Part shown: in pieces, positions 33,739 to 43,146 of the stretch
Layout: the number at the start of each line of letters is the position of its first letter
How positions within the stretch are numbered: the first letter of the stretch is position 1
DNA from: VBDM01 sp041496705
Lineage (GTDB): Bacteria > Pseudomonadota > Gammaproteobacteria > Burkholderiales > SG8-39
Direction: 5' to 3'
Length of the DNA: 64,000 bases
Assembly: GCA_041496705.1 (NCBI GenBank)
Contig: JBGQFD010000001.1
Span: 48,284 to 112,283, forward strand
Translations under genes and position numbers: made by a program
The notes under the pieces: model-generated
The model's database searches: none
The model's input: the letters and a program-made list of their open reading frames with translations, nothing else
What the model was told of the DNA's origin: nothing

Positions 33739-36700
33739 CTACGGATACAGCACCTCCACATTCTCCGGCCTCAACCACTCGTTCAGCGACTTCAGCAGCG
33801 CATCGTCCAGATTGACCCGCCAGCTCTCCCCTAGCTGCATCTCCACGCTAGCGCCGCCGTTGCGGTAGCACACCGCGACGGGACAGGGGCCATTCCGATA
33901 CGGCTCCAGCAAGCTACGAAGTTTCGCCGATGCCGCCGCCCCCCCGGCAGAGGCCTCGCCGTTCATCGACAGCCGCACGCCCCGCGCGAACCGACTTCGT
34001 GCACCGGCCAAATCGTAGATCCTCTCCGCCGCGATGCGCATAAACACGCTCTCGCCCTCCTCGCCCACCGAACGCCGCACGTTCCTCACTTTCGCCTCGA
34101 TCACCACCAGCGCGTCCTCCTTCACCAGGTCGCGGTACTGGTCGAATACCTCGTTGTATACAGTCACCTCCTGGGTCGCGGTGCCGTCTGACAAATTGAC
34201 GACGATCATGCGGCCGCCTTGCGTCTTCTGGAAGCGCAGCGACTCGACGATGCCGGCGATGAGCTGGGTGTGCACGCCGCCGGCGCCCTCGACGGACGGT
34301 GCGAGGCTCTTCAGGCTGGTGCGCACGAAGCGGGAAACTTCCCCGCGCACCGCAGCGAACGGGTGCCCCGAAAGATAGAAGCCCAGGCTCGTCTTCTCCT
34401 CGCGCAGGCGCCGCGTCTCGTCCCAGCGTTCCGCGGCGACGAGCGCGATGCGCTGCTGCGATTCGCCGTCGGCCGCGCCGAACAGGTTCGTCTGCTGCGC
34501 GTGGCGCTCGGCCTGCTCGGCCGCCTCCATCGCCACGCCCACCGAGGCCAGCAGGCTCGCGCGGTGGTCGTTCAGCGAATCGAACGCACCGGCGCGCACC
34601 AGCGCCTCGACCGTGCGCCGGTTGACGGCGCGCTTGTCCACGCGCTCGCAGAAATCGAAGAGGTCGAGGAACGGACTGTCCTTCCTCGCCGCGAGAACCG
34701 CCGCGATCGCCGACTCGCCCGTGCCTTTCACCGCGCCCAGTCCATAGCGTATCGTCTTTGCGTCCACCGGAACGAAGCGGTATTCCCCTGAGTTGATGTC
34801 GGGCGCGAGCACCTTCAGGCCGTTCCCGAGCGCGTCCTCGTGGAACTGGTGCACCTTGTCGGTGTCGTCCATCACCGCCGAGAGGTTGGCCGCCATGAAC
34901 GCAGCGGAATAGTGCGCCTTTAGGAACGCGGTCTGGTAGGCGATGAGCGCGTAGGCGGCGGCGTGCGACTTGTTGAAGCCGTAGCCGGCGAACTTCTCCA
35001 TCAGGTCGAACAGAAGGATGGCTTTCGCGCGCGGCAGACGGTTCTTCTCCGCGCCGGCGACGAAGACATCCCGTTGCTGCGCCATTTCCTTCGCGTCCTT
35101 CTTGCCCATCGCGCGGCGCAAGAGGTCCGCGCCGCCGAGCGAATAACCGCCCATCACTTGCGCGATCTGCATCACCTGCTCCTGGTACACCATGATCCCG
35201 TAAGTGGGTTTCAGGATGGGCTCCAGGCGCGGATCGAGATATTCGACGCGCTTGCCGTTCTTGCGTTCGACGAATTCTGGAATGAGCTCCATCGGCCCGG
35301 GCCGGTACAGGGCGACGAGCGCGATGATGTCCTCGAAGCGGTCGGGCCGGGCCCGCTTGACGAGGTCGCGCATGCCGCGCGATTCGAACTGGAATATCGC
35401 GGTGGTGTTGGCATTGGCGAACACCGCATACGCGCGAGGATCGTCGAGCGGGATCTTCTCCAGCGCGAACTCGGGTGAGCCCATCGCGCGAATGGACTGC
35501 ACCGCCCAGTCGAGAATGGTGAGCGTGGTGAGACCGAGGAAGTCGAACTTCACCAGACCGATCCTCTCGACGTCCTTCATGTCGAACTGCGAGATCGTGC
35601 TCTCGGTCCCTTGAGCCGCGTACAACGGGCAGAAGTCGGTGAGCTTCCCCGGCGCGATCAGGACGCCGCCCGCGTGCATGCCGACGTTGCGGGTCAACCC
35701 CTCGAGCTGCCCGGCGAGTGCAAGCAGCGCGCGCGTCTCCTCCTCGGTCTTCTCGCGCTCGGCCAGGCGCGGTTCCATCTCGCGTGCGTCCTGCAGAGTG
35801 ATGCGCTTGCCGGGCTGGAAGGGAATGAGCTTCGCCAACTCGTCGGTACGCGCGTAGCTCCATTCCATCACGCGGCCGACGTCGCGCACCACGGCGCGCG
35901 CGGCCATGGTGCCGAACGTGGCGATCTGCGAGACCGACTGCGCGCCGTACTTCTGCCTGACGTACTCGATCACGCGGTCGCGGCCGCGCTCGCAGAAGTC
36001 GATGTCGAAGTCCGGCATCGACACGCGCTCGGGGTTGAGGAAACGCTCGAATAGGAGGTCGTACCGAAGGGGATCGAGATCGGTGATCCCGAGCGAATAG
36101 GCGACCAGCGACCCCGCGCCAGAGCCGCGCCCCGGGCCCACAGGCACGCCGTTCGACTTCGCCCAGTTGATGAAATCGGCGACGATGAGGAAGTAGCCGG
36201 CGAAGCCCATCTGCACGATGGTTTTCGTCTCGAGATCGAGACGCTGCCGGTAGCGCGGTTCCTCTTTCGCGCACCGTTCCGCGTCCGGGTAGAGCGCGGC
36301 GAGCCGCCGCTCGAGGCCCTGCCCGGCCGTATGCGCCAGATAATCCTCCAGGCTCGCCCCACCGGGCGTGGGAAACTTCGGCAGCCGGCTCTTGCCCAAA
36401 TCGAGGGACAGATTGCAGCGGCGCGCGATCTCCACTGAATTCGCGAGCGCCTCGGGCAGATCGGCGAAGCGCTCCGCCATCTGCGCCTGCGACAGGAAAT
36501 AGCTGTCGCGCGTAAAGGCCCGCGGGCGGCGCTGGTCGCCGAGCACGTGCCCTTCGGCGATGCACACCCGCGCCTCGTGCGCGGTGAAGTCCTCGGGCTT
36601 CAGGAACTGCACCGGGTGGGTGGCGACCACGGGGAGTGAGCACGCCCCGGCGAGACCCACCGCGGCATCGACGTAGCTCTCCGCCTGCGGGCTGCCCGGG

Positions 36701-37215
36701 CGCTGCAACTCGAGGTAAAACCGTCCGGGAAAGAGCCCTGCCCACTCCTGCGCCAGCCGCTCGGCCTGCGCGCGGTTGTCCTGGAGCAGCGCCGCGCCGA
36801 TGTCACCGTACATCGCGCCGGAGAGCGCGATCAGACCCTCGGTGCCCGCTGCGAACCAGTTCTTCTTCATCTCGGCGCGACCGCGATGCTGATTCTCCAG
36901 CCACGCCCGCGTCAGCAGCTCCGACAATTTCAGATAACCCTGCCGCGACTGCACCAACAGGACCATCCGGTGCGGCTTGTCGCGCTCGGATTCGTTGGTC
37001 ATCCAGAGGTCGCAGCCGATGACCGGCTTGACACCGGCGGCGCGCGCCGCCTTGTAGAACTTGACCATGCCGAACACGTTGGCGAGGTCGGTGATGGCGA
37101 GCGCCGGCATGCCGTCGGCGGCGGCCCGGGCGACGCCTTCGTCGATGCGCACGATGCCGTCGCTGACGGAGAATTCGCTGTGCAGCCGCAGATGGACGAA
37201 GGCGGGGGTTGGCAT
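33739..37215 (-). CDS. dnaE: DNA polymerase III alpha subunit
   Basis: Replicative DNA polymerase of 1158 residues, the expected length. The N-terminal PHP domain (FVHLRLHSEFSVSDGI and following) precedes the palm/fingers (PVGPGRGSGAGSLVAYSLGI; PDFDIDFCERGRDRV with the metal Asp residues; GVLIAPGKLTDFCP; KKDAKEMAQQ; FNKSHAAAYALIAYQTAF). The C-terminal OB fold is present, and the extreme C-terminus (NEWLRPENVEVLYP) completes the protein. It stands alone on the minus strand, converging with the patatin gene about 95 bases away. Confidence 0.98.
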   Translation of the reverse strand: MPTPAFVHLRLHSEFSVSDGIVRIDEGVARAAADGMPALAITDLANVFGMVKFYKAARAAGVKPVIGCDLWMTNESERDKPHRMVLLVQSRQGYLKLSELLTRAWLENQHRGRAEMKKNWFAAGTEGLIALSGAMYGDIGAALLQDNRAQAERLAQEWAGLFPGRFYLELQRPGSPQAESYVDAAVGLAGACSLPVVATHPVQFLKPEDFTAHEARVCIAEGHVLGDQRRPRAFTRDSYFLSQAQMAERFADLPEALANSVEIARRCNLSLDLGKSRLPKFPTPGGASLEDYLAHTAGQGLERRLAALYPDAERCAKEEPRYRQRLDLETKTIVQMGFAGYFLIVADFINWAKSNGVPVGPGRGSGAGSLVAYSLGITDLDPLRYDLLFERFLNPERVSMPDFDIDFCERGRDRVIEYVRQKYGAQSVSQIATFGTMAARAVVRDVGRVMEWSYARTDELAKLIPFQPGKRITLQDAREMEPRLAEREKTEEETRALLALAGQLEGLTRNVGMHAGGVLIAPGKLTDFCPLYAAQGTESTISQFDMKDVERIGLVKFDFLGLTTLTILDWAVQSIRAMGSPEFALEKIPLDDPRAYAVFANANTTAIFQFESRGMRDLVKRARPDRFEDIIALVALYRPGPMELIPEFVERKNGKRVEYLDPRLEPILKPTYGIMVYQEQVMQIAQVMGGYSLGGADLLRRAMGKKDAKEMAQQRDVFVAGAEKNRLPRAKAILLFDLMEKFAGYGFNKSHAAAYALIAYQTAFLKAHYSAAFMAANLSAVMDDTDKVHQFHEDALGNGLKVLAPDINSGEYRFVPVDAKTIRYGLGAVKGTGESAIAAVLAARKDSPFLDLFDFCERVDKRAVNRRTVEALVRAGAFDSLNDHRASLLASVGVAMEAAEQAERHAQQTNLFGAADGESQQRIALVAAERWDETRRLREEKTSLGFYLSGHPFAAVRGEVSRFVRTSLKSLAPSVEGAGGVHTQLIAGIVESLRFQKTQGGRMIVVNLSDGTATQEVTVYNEVFDQYRDLVKEDALVVIEAKVRNVRRSVGEEGESVFMRIAAERIYDLAGARSRFARGVRLSMNGEASAGGAAASAKLRSLLEPYRNGPCPVAVCYRNGGASVEMQLGESWRVNLDDALLKSLNEWLRPENVEVLYP

Positions 37216-37342
37216 CGAATCGCGGGGACGACGGGAAAATTCCCGCGCAGAAATTTTACACCGGGGTTTCCGCGCGGGGGCCGATCGCCGTCAAAACTCC
37301 CGGCGGGTTCCAGGGTCCAACAACATCATGCAGCACGCAAAT

Positions 37343-37831
37343 ATGCGATTCCTCACCGCGATCAAGGGCCTAGTCGCGTTGACCGCGGCGCTTGCGCCGC
37401 TCGCCTGCAACGCGGACACCGTATACAAGTACCAGTATCCGGACGGCAAGGTCGTTTACTCGGACTCGCCGGTCCGCGGAGCGCGGCTGATCGGCCGCTA
37501 TCTGCTGCTTCCGCAACCGGCCGGCGAAAGCAAGGCAAAGGCGGTGCCCGGCGGCGCGGATCCCGAAGAACGCGCGCGCCGGCGCTCACAGGCGCTCGAC
37601 GCGTCCGACGCCGCGATCAAGGCCGCAGAGCTCGCACTGAAGAGCGCGCAGGAGCGCCAGAAGGCTGGCGTCGAGTCGCTTCCCGGCGAGCGCATCGGCA
37701 ACGCTTCCGGACGCGGCTCGCGGCTGCGTCCGGAATACTTCGTGCGCCAGCGGCAGCTGATAGACGACCTCGAGCAGGCTCAGGGTCGGCTCGACGAGGC
37801 ATGGCGGGCGCACAACGAACTGCGCGATTGA
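37343..37831 (+). CDS. DUF4124-domain exported protein
   Basis: Small exported protein of 162 residues from the ATG at 37343 (a second in-frame ATG at 37328 is less likely). A signal peptide probably ends at ACNA. Just after it lies the DUF4124 motif VYKYQYPDGKVVYSDSPVRGARL. The C-terminal half is a charged helix (AIKAAELALKSAQERQ; RQLIDDLEQAQGRLDEAWRAHNELRD). DUF4124 proteins are common in Betaproteobacteria; function unknown. It sits between divergent dnaE and convergent purM. Confidence 0.75.
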   Translation: MRFLTAIKGLVALTAALAPLACNADTVYKYQYPDGKVVYSDSPVRGARLIGRYLLLPQPAGESKAKAVPGGADPEERARRRSQALDASDAAIKAAELALKSAQERQKAGVESLPGERIGNASGRGSRLRPEYFVRQRQLIDDLEQAQGRLDEAWRAHNELRD

Positions 37832-37877
37832 CGCCCGTTCCCTTTCTGCGGTCTGGCCCCGCCCTGAACCGGTCGCA

Positions 37878-38915
37878 TCAGGCGATCGAGACCTGCGGCT
37901 CGGCGGCATTGCGCGCCTCGACGCGGCCGATTCGGAAGACCGTTTCCCCGGCGCCCGCGAGCGAGCGCGCCGCACGATCGGCGTCCTTCGCGTCCAACAC
38001 GACAACCATGCCGATGCCGCAGTTGAATACACGGTGCATCTCGGCGTCGGCGACTCCGCCTTCGCGCTGCAGCCACTGGAACAGCGGCGGCAGCGGCCAG
38101 GACGCGCGCACGATCGCCGCTTTCACGGACTCGGGCAGGATGCGCGGGAGGTTTTCCAGCAGACCCCCGCCCGTGATGTGCGCCATGCCCTTCACCTTGA
38201 CCTCGCGCAGCAGCGCGAGCAGCGACTTCACGTAGATGCGCGTCGGCTCGAGCAGCACGTCCCCGAGCGGTCTGCCGTGAAAATCAGCGTGGAGATCGGG
38301 CTTCGCCCGCTCGACGATCCGGCGCACCAGGGAATACCCATTCGAATGCGCGCCGCTAGCCGCGAGCCCGAGCAGCACGTCGCCGGCCGCGATGTCCCGG
38401 CCGTCGACGATCGCGCTTTTCTCGACCACACCGACCGCGAACCCGGCGAGATCGTACTCGCCTTCGGCGTACATGCCGGGCATCTCGGCGGTCTCCCCGC
38501 CGATGAGCGCGCAGCCGGCAAGTTCACAGCCGCGCGCAATGCCCTTGACCACGTCGGTGGCGACCGCCACGTCGAGCCTGCCGCAGGCGAAGTAGTCGAG
38601 GAAGAATAGCGGCTCGGCGCCTTGCACCAGGATGTCGTTGACGCTCATCGCCACGAGGTCGATGCCGACGGTGTCGTGCCTGCCGAGCTGGAAGGCGAGC
38701 TTGAGCTTGGTGCCGACGCCGTCGGTGCCGGAGACGAGCACGGGCTCGCGGTATTTTTTCGAGACCTCGAACAGGGCGCCGAATCCGCCGATCCCGGCGA
38801 GCACTTCTGGGCGCAGCGTCCTCTTCGCGAAGGGCTTGATCGCCTCGACCAGCGCGTTGCCGGCGTCGATGTCCACCCCCGCGTCGCGGTAAGTGAGAGG
38901 AGTGCGGTTGGCCAA
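37878..38915 (-). CDS. purM: Phosphoribosylformylglycinamidine cyclo-ligase
   Basis: AIR synthetase, an ATP-dependent step of purine biosynthesis in the cytosol. It has 345 residues, the usual length. Seen are TYRDAGVDIDAGNALVEAIK at the start, the ATP/metal-binding GTDGVGTKLKLAF, and DLVAMSVNDILVQGAEPLFFLDYFA. Also present are GCALIGGETAEMPGMY and MAHITGGGLLENLPR. It is divergent from the PerM-type permease gene, with about 110 bases between them. Confidence 0.97.
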   Translation of the reverse strand: MANRTPLTYRDAGVDIDAGNALVEAIKPFAKRTLRPEVLAGIGGFGALFEVSKKYREPVLVSGTDGVGTKLKLAFQLGRHDTVGIDLVAMSVNDILVQGAEPLFFLDYFACGRLDVAVATDVVKGIARGCELAGCALIGGETAEMPGMYAEGEYDLAGFAVGVVEKSAIVDGRDIAAGDVLLGLAASGAHSNGYSLVRRIVERAKPDLHADFHGRPLGDVLLEPTRIYVKSLLALLREVKVKGMAHITGGGLLENLPRILPESVKAAIVRASWPLPPLFQWLQREGGVADAEMHRVFNCGIGMVVVLDAKDADRAARSLAGAGETVFRIGRVEARNAAEPQVSIA

Positions 38916-39024
38916 GGTGGAAGCGACTATGAGGATTCTAAAGACGAGGGATATGCAAGGGAGCGCGCCCCCTTTTTCGACACCCTGATAGAGTTACGCG
39001 TTTAGCGCTGGAATTTTAATCGAA

Positions 39025-40089
39025 ATGCCCCCTGTCCGCCTTACCGATCCGGAGAAATGGTGGTGGCCCGCGCTTGCGCTGGCGGTGCTGGTGCTGTTCT
39101 ACTTTCTCTCGCCGATCCTCGCGCCCTTCCTGCTCGGCGGCATCCTCGCCTACATCTGCGATCCGCTGGTCGACTGGCTGGAGCGCAGGCGCGTGCCCCG
39201 CACGATCGCGGTGCTCCTGGTGATGCTGCTGCTGGTCGCGCTCCTCGTGCTGCTCGCGGTGATCTTGGTGCCGCTGTTCTACAAGGAAGTGAAGCTGCTC
39301 TCCGAGCGCCTGCCCGGATACCTCGACCAGGTGAACGTCCATCTCGTGCCGTGGCTCAAGGATCGCTTCGGCATCCAGATCCAGGTCGACGCGGCGAGCA
39401 TCCGCCAGCTGGTGACGGACAGCCTGCAGGGCACCGAAGGCATCGGGCTGAAGCTGCTCGAATCGCTCAAGATCGGGGGCCTCACGGTGATCGGCTACCT
39501 CGTCAACCTCCTGCTCGTGCCGGTGGTGCTGTTCTACATGTTGCGCGACTGGAAGGGGCTGCTCGCGCGCCTCGACCGACTGGTGCCGCGGCGCTGGCAC
39601 ACCAAGGCCCGCGGGCTGGTCGCCGAGATCGACGCCGTGCTCGCCGAATTCCTGCGCGGCCAGGTCACGGTGATCCTCGCCATGAGCGCCTTCTACACGC
39701 TCGGCCTTTGGCTCACCGGGCTGGAGTTCTTCCTCCCCGTCGGCGTGATCACCGGCGTCCTGGTTTTCATTCCCTACGTCGGCATGCTCACCGGGCTGGT
39801 GCTCGCCACGCTCTCGGCGCTGATGCAGTTCGGCGCGACCTCGGGCCTCGTGTGGGTGGGCGTGGTGTTCGCCGCCGGCCAGGCGCTCGAGGGCTTCGTC
39901 ATCACCCCGGCGCTCGTCGGGCAGCGCGTCGGCCTGCACCCGGTCGCGGTGATCTTCGCGCTGCTTGCCTTCGGCCAGATCTTCGGGTTCTTCGGCGTGC
40001 TGCTGGCGCTGCCGGCGAGCGCGGCACTGCTGGTCGGCCTGCGTCACCTGCGCACCCGCTACTACGCGAGCTCGTTCTACAAGAATTGA
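39025..40089 (+). CDS. AI-2E/PerM-family permease
   Basis: Inner-membrane protein of 354 residues with about seven to eight helices in the AI-2E transporter (PerM/YdiK) family. The last half shows the family pattern (GVITGVLVFIPYVGMLTGLV; ITPALVGQRVGLHPVAVIFALLAFGQIFGF). In Betaproteobacteria this gene commonly lies between purM and hda, as here. Substrate is not known. Its TGA overlaps the hda ATG (TGATG). Confidence 0.88.
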   Translation: MPPVRLTDPEKWWWPALALAVLVLFYFLSPILAPFLLGGILAYICDPLVDWLERRRVPRTIAVLLVMLLLVALLVLLAVILVPLFYKEVKLLSERLPGYLDQVNVHLVPWLKDRFGIQIQVDAASIRQLVTDSLQGTEGIGLKLLESLKIGGLTVIGYLVNLLLVPVVLFYMLRDWKGLLARLDRLVPRRWHTKARGLVAEIDAVLAEFLRGQVTVILAMSAFYTLGLWLTGLEFFLPVGVITGVLVFIPYVGMLTGLVLATLSALMQFGATSGLVWVGVVFAAGQALEGFVITPALVGQRVGLHPVAVIFALLAFGQIFGFFGVLLALPASAALLVGLRHLRTRYYASSFYKN

Positions 40090-40754
40090 TGCAACAACTG
40101 CTCCTCGAACTCTCTCCTCCACCGTCGCCGACGCTGGAGAATTTCTTCCCGGGGCAAAACGGCGCGGCGCTCGGCGCGCTGCGCGCGGCGCTCGCCGGCG
40201 GCGAGGCCTTCGTCTACCTGTGGGGCGCCGCCGGCAGCGGCAAGACGCATCTGCTGCGCGCCTTTGCCCGGGCGGCAGGTGCCGACGCGGCCTACCACGA
40301 GATGGCGCGTGCCGACTGGAAGGGCCTGGAAACTCTCAAGACCGTCGCAATCGACGACGTTTCCCGGCTCGACGAACCCGGGCAGATCACCGCCTTCGAT
40401 CTGTGCAACCGGCTGCGCGCGTCGGGCGGTGTGCTGGTCGCGAGCGGCACGGTGCCGCCCGCGGAGCTCGCTTTGCGTGCGGACCTGCGCTCGCGCCTTG
40501 CCTCGGGAATCGTTCTGCAACTGCACCCGCTGGGCGACGCGGAAAAATCCCAGGTGCTGCGCGAACACGCCGCCGCGCGCGGACTGGCGATCGACGAGGC
40601 TCTCATCGACTACCTGCTCACCCACTTCGAGCGGGACATGGGAACGCAGATCGCGCTCCTCGATGCGCTCGACCGCTACTCCCTGCAGCGCCAGCGCGGC
40701 ATCACGCTGCCGCTGTTGAAGGAAGTGCTGCAGCAGCTGCGTCCGGTGCAGTGA
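40089..40754 (+). CDS. hda: DnaA regulatory inactivator Hda
   Basis: AAA+ protein of 221 residues that, with the beta clamp, promotes ATP hydrolysis on DnaA and limits re-initiation. The N-terminal QQLLLEL fits the clamp-binding motif, followed by PSPTLENFFPGQN, Walker A WGAAGSGKTHLL, AIDDVSRLDEPG in Walker B, and the C-terminal ERDMGTQIALLDALDRYSLQRQRGITLPLLKEVL. Coupled to the upstream permease gene by overlapping stop and start; a HAD phosphatase gene follows 5 bases later. Confidence 0.93.
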   Translation: MQQLLLELSPPPSPTLENFFPGQNGAALGALRAALAGGEAFVYLWGAAGSGKTHLLRAFARAAGADAAYHEMARADWKGLETLKTVAIDDVSRLDEPGQITAFDLCNRLRASGGVLVASGTVPPAELALRADLRSRLASGIVLQLHPLGDAEKSQVLREHAAARGLAIDEALIDYLLTHFERDMGTQIALLDALDRYSLQRQRGITLPLLKEVLQQLRPVQ

Positions 40755-40759
40755 GCGCC

Positions 40760-41440
40760 ATGGGAAACCGCTTGGAACTGGCGCTTTTCGATCTGGACAA
40801 TACGCTGCTCTCCGGGGACAGCGATTACGAGTGGGCGCAGTTCCTCATCGAGCGCGGCGTGCTCGAGCGCGCGCACTACGAGGCGAGGAACGAGCATTTT
40901 TTCTCGCAGTACAAGGAAGGGCGCCTGGACATCCACGAGTTCCTCGACTTCCAGCTCGCGCCGCTGGCGCGCCACCCGCGCGAACAGCTCGAAGCCTGGC
41001 ACGCCGAATTCATGCGCGTGAAGGTGAAGCCGATGATCCGCAAGAAGGGGCTGGCGCTGGTGCGCGCTCACCTGGCGCAGGCGCACCTGTGCGCGATCGT
41101 CACCTCGACCAACGCCTTCATCACCGAACCGATCGCGCGCGAATTCGGCGTCGAGCACCTGCTCGCGACCGAGCTCGAAGTCCGCGACGGGCGCTTCACC
41201 GGCAAGCCCCGCGGCACGCCCGCGTTCCGGCAGGGCAAGGTGACGCGCCTCGCCGAATGGCTGGGCGGGCGGAGCGAGACGCTCGCGTCCTTCAGCGCGA
41301 GCTGGTTCTACAGCGATTCGCTGAACGACCTGCCGCTGCTCGAGCGCGTCACCCGGCCGGTCGCGGTCGACCCCGACGACACCCTGCGGCGGGAAGCGCT
41401 CGCGCGCGGCTGGCCGGTCGTCAGCCTCGGTGACGCGTGA
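40760..41440 (+). CDS. HAD-superfamily SerB-like phosphatase
   Basis: Cytosolic HAD hydrolase of 226 residues with all four motifs. Motif I is ALFDLDNTLLSGDSDYEW, whose two Asp residues are the nucleophile and acid; motif II is IVTSTNAFI, motif III is around GTPAFRQGKV, and motif IV is WFYSDSLNDLPLL. It belongs to the SerB/PSPase-like IB group, often annotated beside hda in Betaproteobacteria. Substrate unknown. Its TGA overlaps the GTG of the next (permease) gene. Confidence 0.85.
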   Translation: MGNRLELALFDLDNTLLSGDSDYEWAQFLIERGVLERAHYEARNEHFFSQYKEGRLDIHEFLDFQLAPLARHPREQLEAWHAEFMRVKVKPMIRKKGLALVRAHLAQAHLCAIVTSTNAFITEPIAREFGVEHLLATELEVRDGRFTGKPRGTPAFRQGKVTRLAEWLGGRSETLASFSASWFYSDSLNDLPLLERVTRPVAVDPDDTLRREALARGWPVVSLGDA

Positions 41441-42396
41441 AGGCCGTTCCGGTCCTGGTGATCGCGCTGGTGCCGGCGAGCCTGGCGCTCGCCGTCGCGT
41501 TCGGCAGCGTCGATCTCGGCGCGGCGCGGCTCGCCGATGCGCTTCTTTTGCGCGGCGATGAGCTCGCGCGCGAGATCGTCTGGGGCGTGCGCGTGCCGCG
41601 TGCCCTCGCCGGGTTCGCCTGCGGCGGCCTGCTCGCACTCGCCGGCAGCCTGCTGCAAGTGCTACTGCGCAACCCGCTCGCCGATCCCTACATCCTCGGC
41701 GTTTCGGGCGGGGCCTCGGCGGGCGCGCTCGGGGCCATGCTGCTGGGAGCGTCGCTGGCTGGGCTCCACGTGTCCGCTTTCGCCGGCGCCGCGCTCGCCG
41801 CCGGAGCGGTCTGGGCGTTCTCGCTGGGACCCTCGGGCTGGAATCCTTACCGGGTGCTGCTCGCGGGGGTGGCGCTGTCCTCTGGCTTCGGCGCCATCGT
41901 CGGCCTGCTCTTGTCGCTCGCGCCTTCGGCGCAACTGCAGGGCATGCTCTTCTGGCTGCTCGGCGATCTGTCGCCCGCGGGCGATCCGACGCCCGCGCTC
42001 GTGGCGCTCGCGGCGTGCGCCGCGCTGGCCTTCCCGCAGTCGGCGGCCCTCGACGTTCTGGTCCTCGGCGAGGACAAGGCGCGCTCGCTCGGCGTCGCAG
42101 TGACCCGCGTGCAGTTGCTCGCCTTCGGCTGCGCCACGGTCGCAACGGTTGCCGCGGTCCTCCTCGGCGGTGCGATCGGCTTCGTCGGGCTGGTCGTGCC
42201 TCATATGCTCAGGCTCTGCGGTATCCACCGCCACGCCGCGCTCCTGCCCCTGGCCACGTGCCTCGGAGGCAGCCTCCTCGCCCTCGCCGATACGCTCTCG
42301 CGGAGCATCGCCGCCCCGACCGAGCTTCCCGTCGGCGTGGTCACCGCCCTCATCGGGGTCCCGGTGCTGCTCGTCCTGCTCGCGAGGCTGCGCTGA
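41437..42396 (+). CDS. FecCD/BtuC-type ABC permease
   Basis: Inner-membrane permease of 319 residues and about ten helices, from the BtuC/FecCD family that imports vitamin B12, haem or iron-siderophores. Typical family stretches are RVPRALAGFACGGLLALAGSLLQVLLRNPLADPYILGVSGGA and GAIGFVGLVVPHMLRLCGIHRHAALLPLATCLGGSLLALADTLSR. The start is GTG overlapping the previous stop. An ATPase gene follows directly. No substrate-binding protein or TonB receptor is in the window, so specificity cannot be set. Confidence 0.87.
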   Translation: MKAVPVLVIALVPASLALAVAFGSVDLGAARLADALLLRGDELAREIVWGVRVPRALAGFACGGLLALAGSLLQVLLRNPLADPYILGVSGGASAGALGAMLLGASLAGLHVSAFAGAALAAGAVWAFSLGPSGWNPYRVLLAGVALSSGFGAIVGLLLSLAPSAQLQGMLFWLLGDLSPAGDPTPALVALAACAALAFPQSAALDVLVLGEDKARSLGVAVTRVQLLAFGCATVATVAAVLLGGAIGFVGLVVPHMLRLCGIHRHAALLPLATCLGGSLLALADTLSRSIAAPTELPVGVVTALIGVPVLLVLLARLR

Positions 42397-43146
42397 ATGC
42401 TCAAGGCGAGGGACCTCACCCTGCACATCGGCGGCCGCGAGCTGGTGCGAAGTCTCGACATCGCGCTCGCGCCGGGTGAGTGCTGGGCGCTGCTGGGGCG
42501 CAACGGCGCGGGAAAGACGAGCCTCATCCTCGCGCTCACGGGCTTGCGCGCGGCAAACGCCGGTTCGATCGACCTGGAGGGCAGACCGCTCGCGTCCCTT
42601 GCGCGCCGGGAAGCGGCGCAGCGCATCGGCGTGCTGCTGCAGGACGAGGATGCGGATTTCTGGGGCAACGTGATCGACTACGTCATGCTCGGGCGCCACG
42701 CGCGCACCCGCAGTGCCTGGGGCCGCGACGAAGAAGGCGCAGCGCTCGCGCGGCGCTGGCTCGGGGAACTCGACCTCGCCGGGCACGCCGCCCAGGCCTA
42801 CCGCACGCTCTCGGGCGGGGAACGGCAGCGGGCGCGCATTGCGCAGCTCTTCGTGCAGGACCCGGATATCCTGCTGCTCGACGAGCCGCTGCAGCACCTC
42901 GACCTGCGCTACCAGGCGCTGGTGATGCGCACGCTCGCCGCGCACGCCGCCGCCGGCAAGACGGTGCTCGCCGCACTGCACGAGCCCGCGCACGCCGCGC
43001 GATACTGCGGATTCTGCGTTTTACTGTATGATGCGGGCCGCGCGAGCCTGGGGCGCTCGGGCGACATGCTCACCCAAGCCAATCTCGAGGCGCTGTACCA
43101 GTGCCGGCTGGAAACCGCCGGCGCGCTGAGTTTTCATCCCATTTGA
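42397..43146 (+). CDS. BtuD/FecE-type ABC transporter ATPase
   Basis: Cytoplasmic ATPase of 249 residues, partner of the preceding permease. Walker A is GRNGAGKTSLI, the signature is TLSGGERQRARIA, Walker B is DPDILLLDEPLQHLDLRYQ, followed by the switch His in ALHEPAHAARYC. It begins immediately after the permease stop. Together they form an importer for a metal chelate or cobalamin; the partner binding protein must be elsewhere. The pcnB TTG start overlaps its stop (TTGA). Confidence 0.88.
   Translation: MLKARDLTLHIGGRELVRSLDIALAPGECWALLGRNGAGKTSLILALTGLRAANAGSIDLEGRPLASLARREAAQRIGVLLQDEDADFWGNVIDYVMLGRHARTRSAWGRDEEGAALARRWLGELDLAGHAAQAYRTLSGGERQRARIAQLFVQDPDILLLDEPLQHLDLRYQALVMRTLAAHAAAGKTVLAALHEPAHAARYCGFCVLLYDAGRASLGRSGDMLTQANLEALYQCRLETAGALSFHPI

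Noticed and set aside
33914..36745. 943-codon second frame inside dnaE on the same strand
   Set aside because: It is an off-frame reading of dnaE with Arg/Pro-rich content; the DnaE frame has all the expected motifs.
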